Part shown: positions 47,697-57,206 of the stretch, in pieces
How the letters are laid out: every line of letters begins with the position of its first letter
Position numbering within the stretch: position 1 is the stretch's first letter
DNA from: Proteus vulgaris
GTDB lineage: Bacteria; Pseudomonadota; Gammaproteobacteria; Enterobacterales; Enterobacteriaceae
DNA: 64,000 nucleotides
NCBI RefSeq assembly: GCF_023100685.1
Contig: NZ_CP090064.1
Location: 930,001 to 994,000, forward strand
Direction: 5' to 3'
The notes under the pieces: generated by a model
What the model was told of the DNA's origin: nothing
What the model saw: only the letters and a program-made list of their open reading frames with translations
Databases searched by the model: none
Position numbers and translations under genes: made by a program

Positions 47697-49436
47697 TTAA
47701 GAATTACTTTGAGTAATAGGTGTATTTGATGGTGTTTGGGTGTTTTTTATTATTGATGAGTTATTTAATTCAGCAATAACGGCGGTTGTGGAACCAAATA
47801 ATTTAGTGTGTCCATCAAAAAGAACTAAGAGTTTATTGGTCACTGAAAGCAATTGCTTTTGATGAGTAATTAAAATAACTGTTTTTTTATTTTTCTTGAG
47901 TATTTGAATTGCTTGTATTAATGCTTTAATACCCAAATCATCTAAATTAGAGTTAGGTTCATCTAAAACGACTAATGTAGGATTGCCATATAATGCGCGA
48001 GCTAATGCAATACGTTGTCGTTGCCCTCCAGATAAACCTTCACCATGAGCACCAATAAGAGTTTCATACCCATCAGGAAAACGTAAAATCATTTCATGAA
48101 CATTGGCCATTGTTGCAGCCTGAATAACTTTTTGTGAGTCTATTTCTGAAAATCGGGCAATATTTTCAGCGATAGTGCCTGGAAAAAGAGCAATTTCTTG
48201 AGGTAGATATCCAATATATTGGCCTACTTCATTTTTATTCCATTGATATATATCTGCATTATCAAGGCGAATTGAACCTGTTTTAACTTCCCATATACCA
48301 ACAATAAATTTAGCTAAGGAAGATTTACCTGAAGCACTAGGACCGATAATTCCTAACACATCACCAGGAACTAGTGAGAAATGTATATTATTTAATAATA
48401 CTTGTTCAGTTTGGGGATATTGTGCCTGATTAATGTTAACTGTTAATTCACCTTTAGGTGAGGGTAATGCCATTTTTTTATTTTCTTCAGGGTAGGTTTT
48501 TAGTAATGTCGTCAATCTTTTATAGGCTTCTTTACTACTGTCCCAGTTTTTCCATACACCAATAACTTGTTCAATCGGTGCTAAAGCACGACCTAATAAT
48601 ATTGATCCTGCAATCATCATTCCTGGGCTAATTGTATTGTCTATTGCAAGCCAGCCACCTAATCCTAGCATTAAGGATTGCAATGCCATGCGAGTGACTT
48701 TCGTTATTGCATTAACTCCCGCTGCGTTATCACTTGCCTGAGTTTGTGCTTGTAGATATTTAAAGTGGGTAATTTGCCATTGTGTTCTTAAATAATTTAA
48801 CATTCCCATTGCTTCAATGGGTTGTGGATGTTCGAAATGATGGCCTTGTATGACTTGTGCTTGATTAGCAAATTCATTAGCTTTTTTTAATGATGTTCTA
48901 GACAAGTATTCATTAAGAATAGCTAATGAAAATAAAATTAGCGCACCACATAATGCAAATAACCCTAACCAAGGATTAAATAAAGCAATAACAAGAAGGT
49001 AAATAGGAAACCAAGGTAAATCAAAAAAGGCAAAAATAGCATGGCTTGTAATAAATTGACGAATTGTGACTAAATCATTAAAAGCTAAAGAAGAATTAAT
49101 ACCCGGTGTTTTATTTAATCTAGCTTGATATGCGGCGGTATAAATACGCGAATTAAGTGATAAATCAAGCTTGTTACTCATCCTAATTACAATGATACTT
49201 CTTAAATATTCTAGTCCACCCATAAAAATAAAGAGAGCTAACATAATAAGTGTTAGCATCAATAATGTCATTTCATTACCAGAAGGTAATACACGGTCAT
49301 ACACTTGCAACATATAGATTGAAGGAACTAGCATTAAAATATTTATTAGTGCTGTAAATATTCCAATGGAAAGAAATACTTTTTTTCTCTCTTTTATAAT
49401 ACTGGTTATTTCATTGTTATGTTTGCTTTCTGGCAT
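47697..49436 (-). CDS. zapB: ZapB, type I secretion ABC transporter
   Basis: The 579-residue half transporter has an N-terminal membrane domain of about six segments and a C-terminal ATPase domain with Walker A GPSASGKSS, signature LSGGQRQRIALARAL and Walker B LVVLDEPNSNLDD. There is no N-terminal peptidase. It exports the RTX proteases. The gap to zapA contains an attenuator-like stem. Confidence 0.94.
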   Translation of the reverse strand: MPESKHNNEITSIIKERKKVFLSIGIFTALINILMLVPSIYMLQVYDRVLPSGNEMTLLMLTLIMLALFIFMGGLEYLRSIIVIRMSNKLDLSLNSRIYTAAYQARLNKTPGINSSLAFNDLVTIRQFITSHAIFAFFDLPWFPIYLLVIALFNPWLGLFALCGALILFSLAILNEYLSRTSLKKANEFANQAQVIQGHHFEHPQPIEAMGMLNYLRTQWQITHFKYLQAQTQASDNAAGVNAITKVTRMALQSLMLGLGGWLAIDNTISPGMMIAGSILLGRALAPIEQVIGVWKNWDSSKEAYKRLTTLLKTYPEENKKMALPSPKGELTVNINQAQYPQTEQVLLNNIHFSLVPGDVLGIIGPSASGKSSLAKFIVGIWEVKTGSIRLDNADIYQWNKNEVGQYIGYLPQEIALFPGTIAENIARFSEIDSQKVIQAATMANVHEMILRFPDGYETLIGAHGEGLSGGQRQRIALARALYGNPTLVVLDEPNSNLDDLGIKALIQAIQILKKNKKTVILITHQKQLLSVTNKLLVLFDGHTKLFGSTTAVIAELNNSSIIKNTQTPSNTPITQSNS

Positions 49437-49558
49437 AATATTATTCCTGATTTTATTTTTATCTACTTATTTATACTTGTAATTTTTTATCTATACGCAT
49501 GATAATTTATATTTATTTTTTTTAAAAAATATAAAAATAACTCCATGTAAGTAAAAGA

Positions 49559-49586
49559 GGGCAGGAGAATACTATTTCTCCTACCC
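49559..49586 (-). terminator. intercistronic terminator/attenuator between zapA and zapB
   Basis: GGGCAGGAGAA and TTCTCCTACCC form an 11-bp stem (one wobble) with a six-base loop. On the minus strand a T-rich stretch lies about ten bases further on. It would make partial termination after zapA likely, giving more protease than exporter. Confidence 0.65.
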
Positions 49587-49599
49587 AATAAATCACGAC

Positions 49600-51027
49600 T
49601 TAAACAATAAAATCAGTTTCGTAATTAACAAATCCTACAATATCAATTTTGAAATCAGCGCTAGAGTCATAACCATAAGCATTAATAGCGAGTTCACTTG
49701 AGTTTGTTGATTGATCATATTTAATGGTTGCCTCACCTGAGCGACCTGTAAAATTATCAACAAAATTAAGGAATTTATGACTGAAGGTATTTTCGATTAG
49801 CTCTGATAGATCAATCTTATCAATGCCTGATTTGAAATCCATAATCTTGTCCGCGGCTGAGACTAGAGAGTCGGAGATTTCTTTATAAACAAAGGTATTG
49901 CTACCTGTACCGCCCCATAATGTATCTTGGCCACCGCCACCATACAGTATGTCGTTACCACCACCACCGATGAGAATATTATCAGCATCATTTCCATAGA
50001 TAATATCATTACCAGAGCCACCGATTGCGTTTTCTATTGTAACGCCTTGGGCAATAGAAACGTTTTTCTGTAGTCCGCCAACATCAGAGAAATGACCCTC
50101 ACGTAAATCAATCACTTGATCTTGATAATATCCTGAGAAGTCAAATGTATCGTTACCACCACTGTCCCAAACGGAGAATATTAATTTATCGTTACTGCTT
50201 GTTGCAGTGTAATAATCAATACCTGTATTTGAGTTGAAGCCGTAAACATCATCACCTGTTCTGGTTGTTGTATTTGCACCATAGAGGTATTGCATTGCTG
50301 AAATATCATGAAGTAAAGGAGCACCCGCATAAGCACCTTGGAAGTGTGCACCAGTTTCATATTCATCCCAATAACTCATTACAGTATATTGGCGACTATC
50401 TTCAGCATAATCAGATTTTAAATAACCCGGTACGTTTTCTCCTGCGTTATAGTCTCCAGGATGCATTAAACCAAGTGCATGACCAATTTCATGAATAATA
50501 GTTAAGCGACCATAATTGCCTAATTCAGGCGTTGTATTACCCGCATAATAATAATCACTAAACCAAGCTTGGCCTGAAACATCACGCCCATAATAATCAT
50601 AGGTATTTGGTAATGTTGCATAAGCTTGGAACTTGCCATATGGATCAGTAATGTTCCCAAAAGTAATGTCTGATTTTACATTTGGGCTTACTTCTGTAAA
50701 TTTAATATTTGCGATATCAGACCATGCATCTAAAGATTGTCTTGCATGTTCTTTCTGTGTTGAATTAAATCCATAGGGATTTTTATCACCAAAGTCATTA
50801 AATTTTTTACCGGCCCAAGTTGGGAACGAATACGTTACTTCTGCCGCTTGTCCAATAACATATTTCCCATTCCATGTGGAATTTTCGCGTGCGATATGTT
50901 TTCCTGCGGTATCATAATCAAAAGAAGGTAGAGTCTTAGCTGAGAAATTATAAAAAATTCCACTCTTATCTAATAAATCAGAAACATTAGATAATCCTAC
51001 TGCTTTTTTTAATAAAGAAGAACCCAT
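49600..51027 (-). CDS. zapA: ZapA, serralysin-type RTX metalloprotease (mirabilysin)
   Basis: ZapA is the secreted zinc protease that cuts IgA and other host proteins. The 475-residue protein has HEIGHALGLMH at 179-189, the serralysin zinc motif, followed by the Met-turn VMSYWDEYETG. A short RTX region (GGSGNDIIYG, GGGGNDILYGG, GGGGQDTLWGG) near 340-375 binds calcium. The C-terminal secretion signal is acidic and hydrophobic, as in other type I substrates. A short N-terminal propeptide is expected. The P. mirabilis protein is slightly longer (491). Confidence 0.93.
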   Translation of the reverse strand: MGSSLLKKAVGLSNVSDLLDKSGIFYNFSAKTLPSFDYDTAGKHIARENSTWNGKYVIGQAAEVTYSFPTWAGKKFNDFGDKNPYGFNSTQKEHARQSLDAWSDIANIKFTEVSPNVKSDITFGNITDPYGKFQAYATLPNTYDYYGRDVSGQAWFSDYYYAGNTTPELGNYGRLTIIHEIGHALGLMHPGDYNAGENVPGYLKSDYAEDSRQYTVMSYWDEYETGAHFQGAYAGAPLLHDISAMQYLYGANTTTRTGDDVYGFNSNTGIDYYTATSSNDKLIFSVWDSGGNDTFDFSGYYQDQVIDLREGHFSDVGGLQKNVSIAQGVTIENAIGGSGNDIIYGNDADNILIGGGGNDILYGGGGQDTLWGGTGSNTFVYKEISDSLVSAADKIMDFKSGIDKIDLSELIENTFSHKFLNFVDNFTGRSGEATIKYDQSTNSSELAINAYGYDSSADFKIDIVGFVNYETDFIV

Positions 51028-51361
51028 AATATCCTCCGGATATCAAGTTTAGGTTAAGTTTATTTTCATATTGAAAATAGTTTAATTATCTGGTGAGTAC
51101 CAGCGATAATAAAGATAGCTATTTATTGATATTAATCTAGAGGGGGAAAATATGTTTTTAAATAATTGTGAAGTGAGATGTGTTTTAAGTCAGAATAATT
51201 TAATGAAGTAAATAGATCATGGGTTATTTTATCTTTAGGTATTTTTTATAATGTTATTATATGATTACGTCATGATTTTATCATATTATATATTCCATTT
51301 TGTTATTATAAGGCTTAAAATTTTTAAACCTTATAATGTATTTATATTATTTTTAAATGTA
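51028..51361. other. intergenic region between zapA and the second protease
   Basis: About 330 AT-rich bases with the promoter of zapA. I see no gene. GGAG precedes the zapA ATG. Position relative to the upstream protease gene suggests separate transcription. Confidence 0.5.
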
Positions 51362-53152
51362 TTAAACATTGTTTAGAAAAAGATCTTCATAACTAAAATT
51401 ACCCATAATATCTATTGTCAATTGATTATTTATTAGTTTGTCATTATTGGTTATTTCTAATGTGGTTTTCTTATTATTATAAGAAATATTTATTTTATGA
51501 TTTTCATCAGAAAACTCTTTTGTTAATGATGGTTTTATTAATACTTTATCTTTTGGTAATTGAAATAAAATGGCGTCTTCATTTTTGTTAAAATCATAAA
51601 TAATGTTATGACCATAAGTATTATTCTCTAAGCTAAATATAAAAATATCCTTTCCTTGGCTACCAAACAATTTATTGTTACCCCCTTTGATAATAAAGGT
51701 ATCATCATGGTATCCACCATCAAGAATATTGTCGCCTTCTATAGCTATTAATACGTCATTACCTGAGCCACCATAAAGAATGTCCTGACCTCTTCCACTA
51801 AAAAGAGTATCATCTCCTTTTTCACCAAAAATAAGATCATCGCCATCGTCACCGTAGAGGGTATCATTATCAATGCCCCCATAAAGAGTGTCATCTCCAT
51901 CTCCCCCATAAAGGATATCATCGCCTTGCTCACCATAAAGAGTATCATCACCTTTTTTACCGCTTAAGGTATCATTTCCCTTATTTCCTTTAAGATAATT
52001 ATCAACTTGATTACCTAAAATATAGTTGTCTTTTAATCCACCTAATGCATTTTCAATAACAGTCCCGAAAGCAATTGAAATATTATTTTCTAATCCGCCT
52101 ATACTAGAAAAAGCACCTTCATTAAGATCTATTTTTTGTTCAACATCATATTGAGAAAAATCTAGTGTATCGTTACCACCTGCATCCCAAATACAACTGA
52201 TTATTACATCTCTATCTGCATTGAGAGTATAGGCTTTTCTTTCAGTGTTAGAATTAAACCCATATACAGTGTCACCTGTTCGAGTTGAGGTATTTTTACC
52301 ATAAAGTTGTTGAATTAAATAAATATCAATAAGCATTGGGCTCATTGGGAAATTATCATGAAAATCAGCATATTCTTTTTGTGGCATATTGTATGCCATG
52401 ACTGAATACTGGAAACTATTTTCTTTAATATTGAGATTGTTATTATCATTAAATGTATGTGGTAATCCTAAAGCATGGCCTATTTCATGTATATAAGTAT
52501 AAAATTTATATGTTCCTTTTTTAGATGGTTCTAAATTATTTTCTAAGTGAGAATTAGCATTTAAATTTCTAAATAAATGAATATCATCTTCATTTTCAAT
52601 ATAATAATAATTTATATTATCGGATTTTTTCATGAAAGCATCTATTTTAGGTTTTCTTACTGGTGTAATATGTGATTTATTAACTGTTTTTATATATTTT
52701 GTTTCAGAAATATTTAACCAAACCTGCCCTGGTTCGCTATAGTCTGAAATGCTAGAGATTTCTTTTTCTGGGTATTTTTCTTTTGTAGGGTATGTTGAAA
52801 AACCGCCTATTTTAAAAGAATGTTTTTCATAATATTCAAACACATTATTATAAAGACCAATTCTTATATCAGTATCATGTCCAGCTTCTTTTTCTATGAA
52901 TTTAATATTAGTGATATCAGCCCATAACTGTAATATCTCTTTTGCTAAAGCTTGTTGAGGTTTGTTTAGTGTAGTTATTGTATTATATTTATCTGTTCTT
53001 AATTCAGTATATGTTGGAAAACTAAATGATATCTCTGTAAATTTATGGCTAGGATGTGATTTTTCCCATATAGCAATATCAATTCTATTTTCTTTCATTA
53101 CATCAATGATAGAGTAAAATGCTTTTGTTTTTTTTATAGTAGATGAACTCAT
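51362..53152 (-). CDS. second serralysin-like RTX metalloprotease (zapA paralogue)
   Basis: The 596-residue protein carries the same zinc signature, HEIGHALGLPH at 222-232, and the Met-turn SVMAYNMPQ. Between the early domain and this motif it has an insertion of about 40-50 residues relative to ZapA. The RTX region is longer, with about eight repeats such as KGDDTLYGEQGDDILYGG and YGDDGDDLIFG. P. mirabilis carries extra zap-type proteases (zapE-H) beside zapA; this is probably one of them. Its lysine-rich, AT-rich makeup differs from zapA. Confidence 0.88.
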   Translation of the reverse strand: MSSSTIKKTKAFYSIIDVMKENRIDIAIWEKSHPSHKFTEISFSFPTYTELRTDKYNTITTLNKPQQALAKEILQLWADITNIKFIEKEAGHDTDIRIGLYNNVFEYYEKHSFKIGGFSTYPTKEKYPEKEISSISDYSEPGQVWLNISETKYIKTVNKSHITPVRKPKIDAFMKKSDNINYYYIENEDDIHLFRNLNANSHLENNLEPSKKGTYKFYTYIHEIGHALGLPHTFNDNNNLNIKENSFQYSVMAYNMPQKEYADFHDNFPMSPMLIDIYLIQQLYGKNTSTRTGDTVYGFNSNTERKAYTLNADRDVIISCIWDAGGNDTLDFSQYDVEQKIDLNEGAFSSIGGLENNISIAFGTVIENALGGLKDNYILGNQVDNYLKGNKGNDTLSGKKGDDTLYGEQGDDILYGGDGDDTLYGGIDNDTLYGDDGDDLIFGEKGDDTLFSGRGQDILYGGSGNDVLIAIEGDNILDGGYHDDTFIIKGGNNKLFGSQGKDIFIFSLENNTYGHNIIYDFNKNEDAILFQLPKDKVLIKPSLTKEFSDENHKINISYNNKKTTLEITNNDKLINNQLTIDIMGNFSYEDLFLNNV

Positions 53153-53292
53153 GGATATAATTCCTTTTACATGAAGTGTAAAAGAAATTTTATATTACTA
53201 TGATTTTTAATCTTTTAAAATAAGACCAAATAAAAATGGTAATAAGTTTAAAATTATCTTACTACCATTTTCTAAAATAGAAGTGGAATTAA

Positions 53293-54455
53293 TTAACTAT
53301 GAACTAAATTTCTTTTCTCTTTAAAAGCAAATACAAAAATAATTGCTAGAATTAATGTATATGAAGCAAATATTAACCAAATAGAGTGCCAGTCTTTTAT
53401 TCCATCGATTGTAAAATGATCTACGACCATGCCACTTAAAATGGAACCCGCGTATGCACCAACACCATTGACCATAGTCATAAATAACCCTTGAGCACTG
53501 GCTCTTATTTCAGGTTTTACTTCATTTTCGATATAAATAGAGCCTGAGATATTGAAAAAATCAAATGCACAACCATAAACAATCATTGAAAGCATTAGCA
53601 ACACAAAACCCCAAGGAGAGGGATCACCATAAGCAAATAATCCAAAACGTAAAGTCCATGCAATCATACTAATTAACATGACTTTTTTTAATACCAAAAC
53701 GTTTGAGAAAGAAGGGAATTGCTAAGATAAAGGCCACTTCAGCCATTTGTGATACTGATAATAAAATTGATGGATATTGAACAATTAAACTATCAGCAAA
53801 TTCAGGGTTTTTAGCAAAATCATGAATAAAAGGACTACCAAATGTATTAGTAATTTGAAGTACTGCACCTAATAGCATGGCAAATAAAAAGAAGACGGCC
53901 ATTATAGGCTTTTTAAATAAAACAAAAGGAATAGAGTGCCAAACAAAGCGAAGCGACTGATGCAATATATAGTTGAGTGTTGCTGAGTTCTAATTTAAGT
54001 AAGCTAACACACCACATGGCGATAATAAAACCTATCGTGCCAAAAACACGAATAGGGGGGAAATTAGCAACAGAATCTAATTTGTGTTTCTTTAAACAGA
54101 AATAGCCAATTGAGTTTGAAAGTGCAATTGTTGGCATAAAAGCTAATGCATTAATGAACATAACCCAGAACATGATGGTAGGATCAGTCACTGATGCTGA
54201 AAAAAATAAAGCAATAGCACAAATAATATGACAGATAATATATAAACGATTAGCGGGAATAAATTTATCTGCAATTATTCCGAGTAAACCAGGCATAATG
54301 AGGGCGGCAATACCTTTTGAGCCATAAACTAACCCCACTTCAACCCCAGTGAAATGTAATGTTTGCATCATGTATGCACCTAGGGTGATTAACCAACTTC
54401 CCCAGATAAAACATTGCATAAACATCATGCCTTTGAGCTATATTTTTATTCCCAT
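53293..54455 (-). pseudogene. xapB: xapB-like xanthosine/nucleoside permease, broken
   Basis: Three pieces in different frames line up with E. coli XapB (418 residues). The N-terminal piece continues upstream of its apparent ATG to a GGAG-preceded ATG at 54455, but an amber TAG stands at codon 6. About 24 residues after LCLALYSF are missing, and the next piece (FVLFKKPIMAVFFLFAMLLG) is in another frame. A third shift at a run of seven A (minus strand, T at 53683-53689) separates IKK from VMLISMIAW; with six A the frame is restored. It is dead unless these are assembly errors. It lies just after the xapA fragment, as in xapAB. Confidence 0.9.
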
Positions 54456-54539
54456 AACAATCTCCACTGTTGGGGGATAGGATTAGAGTGGAATATAGGC
54501 AGCTATCTATATTCCACTTTTTCTTTAATTGATAAAAAG

Positions 54540-54780
54540 TTATAAACGTGCGATCACTTCACTAATAAGTTTTAAGAAGGTAGATTTTACGCGCTCTGCG
54601 GTTTCAATCACTTCATCATGGCTAAGTGGCTGTTCTAAAATCCCACAAGCCATATTGGTTAAGCATGAAATACCTATGGTGTCTATGCCTGAATGGCGAG
54701 CAATAAGTGCTTCTGGTACCGTTGACATGCCAACGGCATCAGCACCCAATGTTCTTATCATGCGAATTTCAGCCGGTGTT
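54540..54780 (-). pseudogene. xapA: xapA-like purine nucleoside phosphorylase, C-terminal fragment
   Basis: Only the last 80 or so residues of a purine nucleoside phosphorylase remain: TPAEI, then TLGADAVGMSTVPEALIARHSG. The homology stops abruptly at 54780, right where the ROK gene's promoter region begins, so a deletion joined them. The order xapA-xapB is kept. Confidence 0.88.
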
Positions 54781-54852
54781 TATTACTTTTTTTACAGTAA
54801 GATAGCGATATTCCTTTTTAACTAGCGAAATAATTTAATAAAGGAAATAGCT

Positions 54853-56049
54853 ATGCTATTGAAAAATTTAAAAGAACTTCAGTCTTCTAAGACATCAAAA
54901 GCATTAAAACTGAAAAGCCTTTATAAATTAATCGCAGAAAATGGCCCGATAAAAACAGAAACGCTGACTGAGTTAGCACAAATGAAACCGGCGACTTGTG
55001 CCCGATTACTTGACGAATTAAATGCTCTTGAATTAATTACAACTGCAGAATTAGGTGAGCCAACCGGTGGACGAAAACCTATTTTGTATAATATAAATAC
55101 AGAAGGGGTGTTTTTAATCGGTATTGAACTAAGCAAGGTCTATTCAACAATTGTCTTAATGGACCTAAAGCTTAATATGTTAGATAAAATTAAAATCTCA
55201 CCTGAACCTTATTTGTCTGCCTCTGAAATGACAGACAAACTATTGCCTAAAATTGATGCTTTATTATTAAAAAATAAAATTAATTATGAAAAGGTGCTGG
55301 GATTAGGGATCTCTATTGAGCATGTTGTTGAACATCAACTAGCTTCTGAATCTCTTGATGAAGAATTTCGTGAGTTAGAGATATTATTGCGTAAAAAAAT
55401 TCCTACTTACGTAACAGTAGGGAGTGGCGTACATTTTGCTGCATTAGCTGAGTTTCGTTTATATTACCGCCAAAAAACACAACGGTTTTTATTTACATCT
55501 TGTGATACCGAAGTCAGAGGTTGTGCAATTATTGCTAACCAGTTTTTAACTGATACATCAGTAACGATGAATTGTTTTGGCCATATGACAATCGATGTAA
55601 AAGGGACTTTGTGTGAATGTGGCTCTTATGGTTGTTTAAATACACTCTGTTCTTTAGATGCTATAAAAAATAACGTTATTCATCAAATAAGACGAGGAAA
55701 AACCTCCTTATTAACATCGCTTGTTAGTGTTGATGATGAAATTAATTATCACACTATTTTTCAGGCAATTGAAATGCGTGATCCTTTGTGTATTGATGCA
55801 TTAGAAGAAGCTGCTTATTACTATGGATTGGCTATTGCAAACTCTATTTTAATGCTACAACCTGATATAGTTGTGTGTGGCGGTACGTTAATTCCTAAAT
55901 ATACATTTTTTGATACCGTGAAAAAGACGATTGAAACTAAACTCGCACTTATCCCAAATATAAAAACAGAAGTTTATCCCGCAAGTCACGCTTATGAAAT
56001 CGTGTCTCAAGGTGCAGGAGCAATGGTATTGGAACATTTAGTCAATTAA
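54853..56049 (+). CDS. ROK-family transcriptional regulator
   Basis: The 398-residue protein has an N-terminal winged helix (LYKLIAENGPIKTETLTELAQMKPATCARLLDEL) and a ROK sugar-kinase-like domain with the zinc motif CECGSYGCLNTLCS near 255, as in Mlc and NagC. The first step of its ROK motif (GHMTIDVKGTLCECG) is intact. Its target is unknown. The start lies 70 bases from the xapA junction; the ATG has GGA upstream. Confidence 0.85.
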   Translation: MLLKNLKELQSSKTSKALKLKSLYKLIAENGPIKTETLTELAQMKPATCARLLDELNALELITTAELGEPTGGRKPILYNINTEGVFLIGIELSKVYSTIVLMDLKLNMLDKIKISPEPYLSASEMTDKLLPKIDALLLKNKINYEKVLGLGISIEHVVEHQLASESLDEEFRELEILLRKKIPTYVTVGSGVHFAALAEFRLYYRQKTQRFLFTSCDTEVRGCAIIANQFLTDTSVTMNCFGHMTIDVKGTLCECGSYGCLNTLCSLDAIKNNVIHQIRRGKTSLLTSLVSVDDEINYHTIFQAIEMRDPLCIDALEEAAYYYGLAIANSILMLQPDIVVCGGTLIPKYTFFDTVKKTIETKLALIPNIKTEVYPASHAYEIVSQGAGAMVLEHLVN

Positions 56050-56055
56050 TAAATG

Positions 56056-56090
56056 AAAAAGGCGCTGTAATATCAATTACAACGCCTTTT
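56056..56090 (+). terminator. terminator of the ROK gene
   Basis: AAAAGGCG pairs with CGCCTTTT, with a second stem TGTAAT/ATTACA inside, followed by a T-rich tail. Confidence 0.8.
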
Positions 56091-56321
56091 AGTTTTTTAT
56101 TGTTGTTTGTTTTTACTGCTTAACCCTGGTGAGGTTACCTGCTAGGAGACAGGTTTATTGATATAGACTAACTTTTTACTGCAAACTTCTTTTATTTACC
56201 TCATTGTGAGGAAGGTGATTCTTTTTATTTTTGGTTTAATTTAAACTATCTCAACTAACATCCTATTGTTGTGACGTTACTTTACCCTGGTACTTTGTGC
56301 ATTTGGGAGCCAATTATAAAT

Positions 56322-57206
56322 ATGCCTTACATACCTAGAGAAAAAATAGATTATCAATCCATTGGCTATCGACTACGAGCTTACCGTATAGCCTCTTCAT
56401 TAAAAGCTGAAGATGTTGCAGAAAGCTTAGGTATTTCTCGTGCTGCCGTATATCGATTAGAAAAAGGTGAAATTGTTAAGATTGAAACTCTCGATAATCT
56501 TGCTAGATTATTAAATACTTCATTAACGAGTTTATTAGGTATTAATACCGAATATTACTCAAGTGCGAATGGTTTTTTCGAACGAATGCGCCAACTTGAG
56601 ACTCAATCTTCACATATTTATACTCACTTCGAACCCTTTTCTTATTTATTAACTTCAGATTGTTATGATAAAACATTGGTTGAAATGCTAACAGAAGCAT
56701 CACCTTTAAATCTTTTATCTGAAAAACAACAAGAAGTTTTATCTATTTTAAAAGAGCGTAAAAAACATCAATCCTTGCATTCACCTCATATTTATAACCT
56801 TATTAGCCAACAACAAATCGAGAAATTTCTTTATGTTGGTATGCTAGGTTCAGTTAATTTAACGAAAACATTGCAACAAGAAAGAAAACAGCGAGCAAAA
56901 AGCGAAATTCTTCATTTAATTGAAAAGCTAGAGCAAAAAAATAATTATCTTAATATTGCCATTATTTCAGATACTATGCCGTCTTTAACTTTCCAACTAT
57001 TTTATCAAGATAAAGTACCTCTTTCTTTAGCCGTTAGCCCGTTCCGTTTAGGTGAATTTCCTAATGTCAGTACGGGCATTGCCACCGTAACTTCTTCAAC
57101 TGAGGCGATATTTCAATATCAATCTCTCTTTGATAAATTATGGTTAAAAGCGACCAAAGGGGATGATGCAATTAACCTTTTAAAACAAATAGTCAGTCAT
57201 TATTGA
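56322..57206 (+). CDS. XRE-family regulator with C-terminal helical domain
   Basis: From ATG 56322 the protein is 294 residues. The helix-turn-helix KAEDVAESLGISRAAVYRLEKG is near residues 27-48. The rest is a helical domain of unknown ligand. It is convergent and overlaps the amidohydrolase gene by about seven bases at the 3' ends. It may control that gene. GGGAG lies about 16 bases before the ATG, a bit far; the longer ORF start at 56271 is the alternative. Confidence 0.78.
   Translation: MPYIPREKIDYQSIGYRLRAYRIASSLKAEDVAESLGISRAAVYRLEKGEIVKIETLDNLARLLNTSLTSLLGINTEYYSSANGFFERMRQLETQSSHIYTHFEPFSYLLTSDCYDKTLVEMLTEASPLNLLSEKQQEVLSILKERKKHQSLHSPHIYNLISQQQIEKFLYVGMLGSVNLTKTLQQERKQRAKSEILHLIEKLEQKNNYLNIAIISDTMPSLTFQLFYQDKVPLSLAVSPFRLGEFPNVSTGIATVTSSTEAIFQYQSLFDKLWLKATKGDDAINLLKQIVSHY

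Noticed and set aside
54529..54825. Plus-strand ORF across the xapA fragment
   Set aside because: It is the shadow of the minus-strand phosphorylase fragment, whose motifs are clear.
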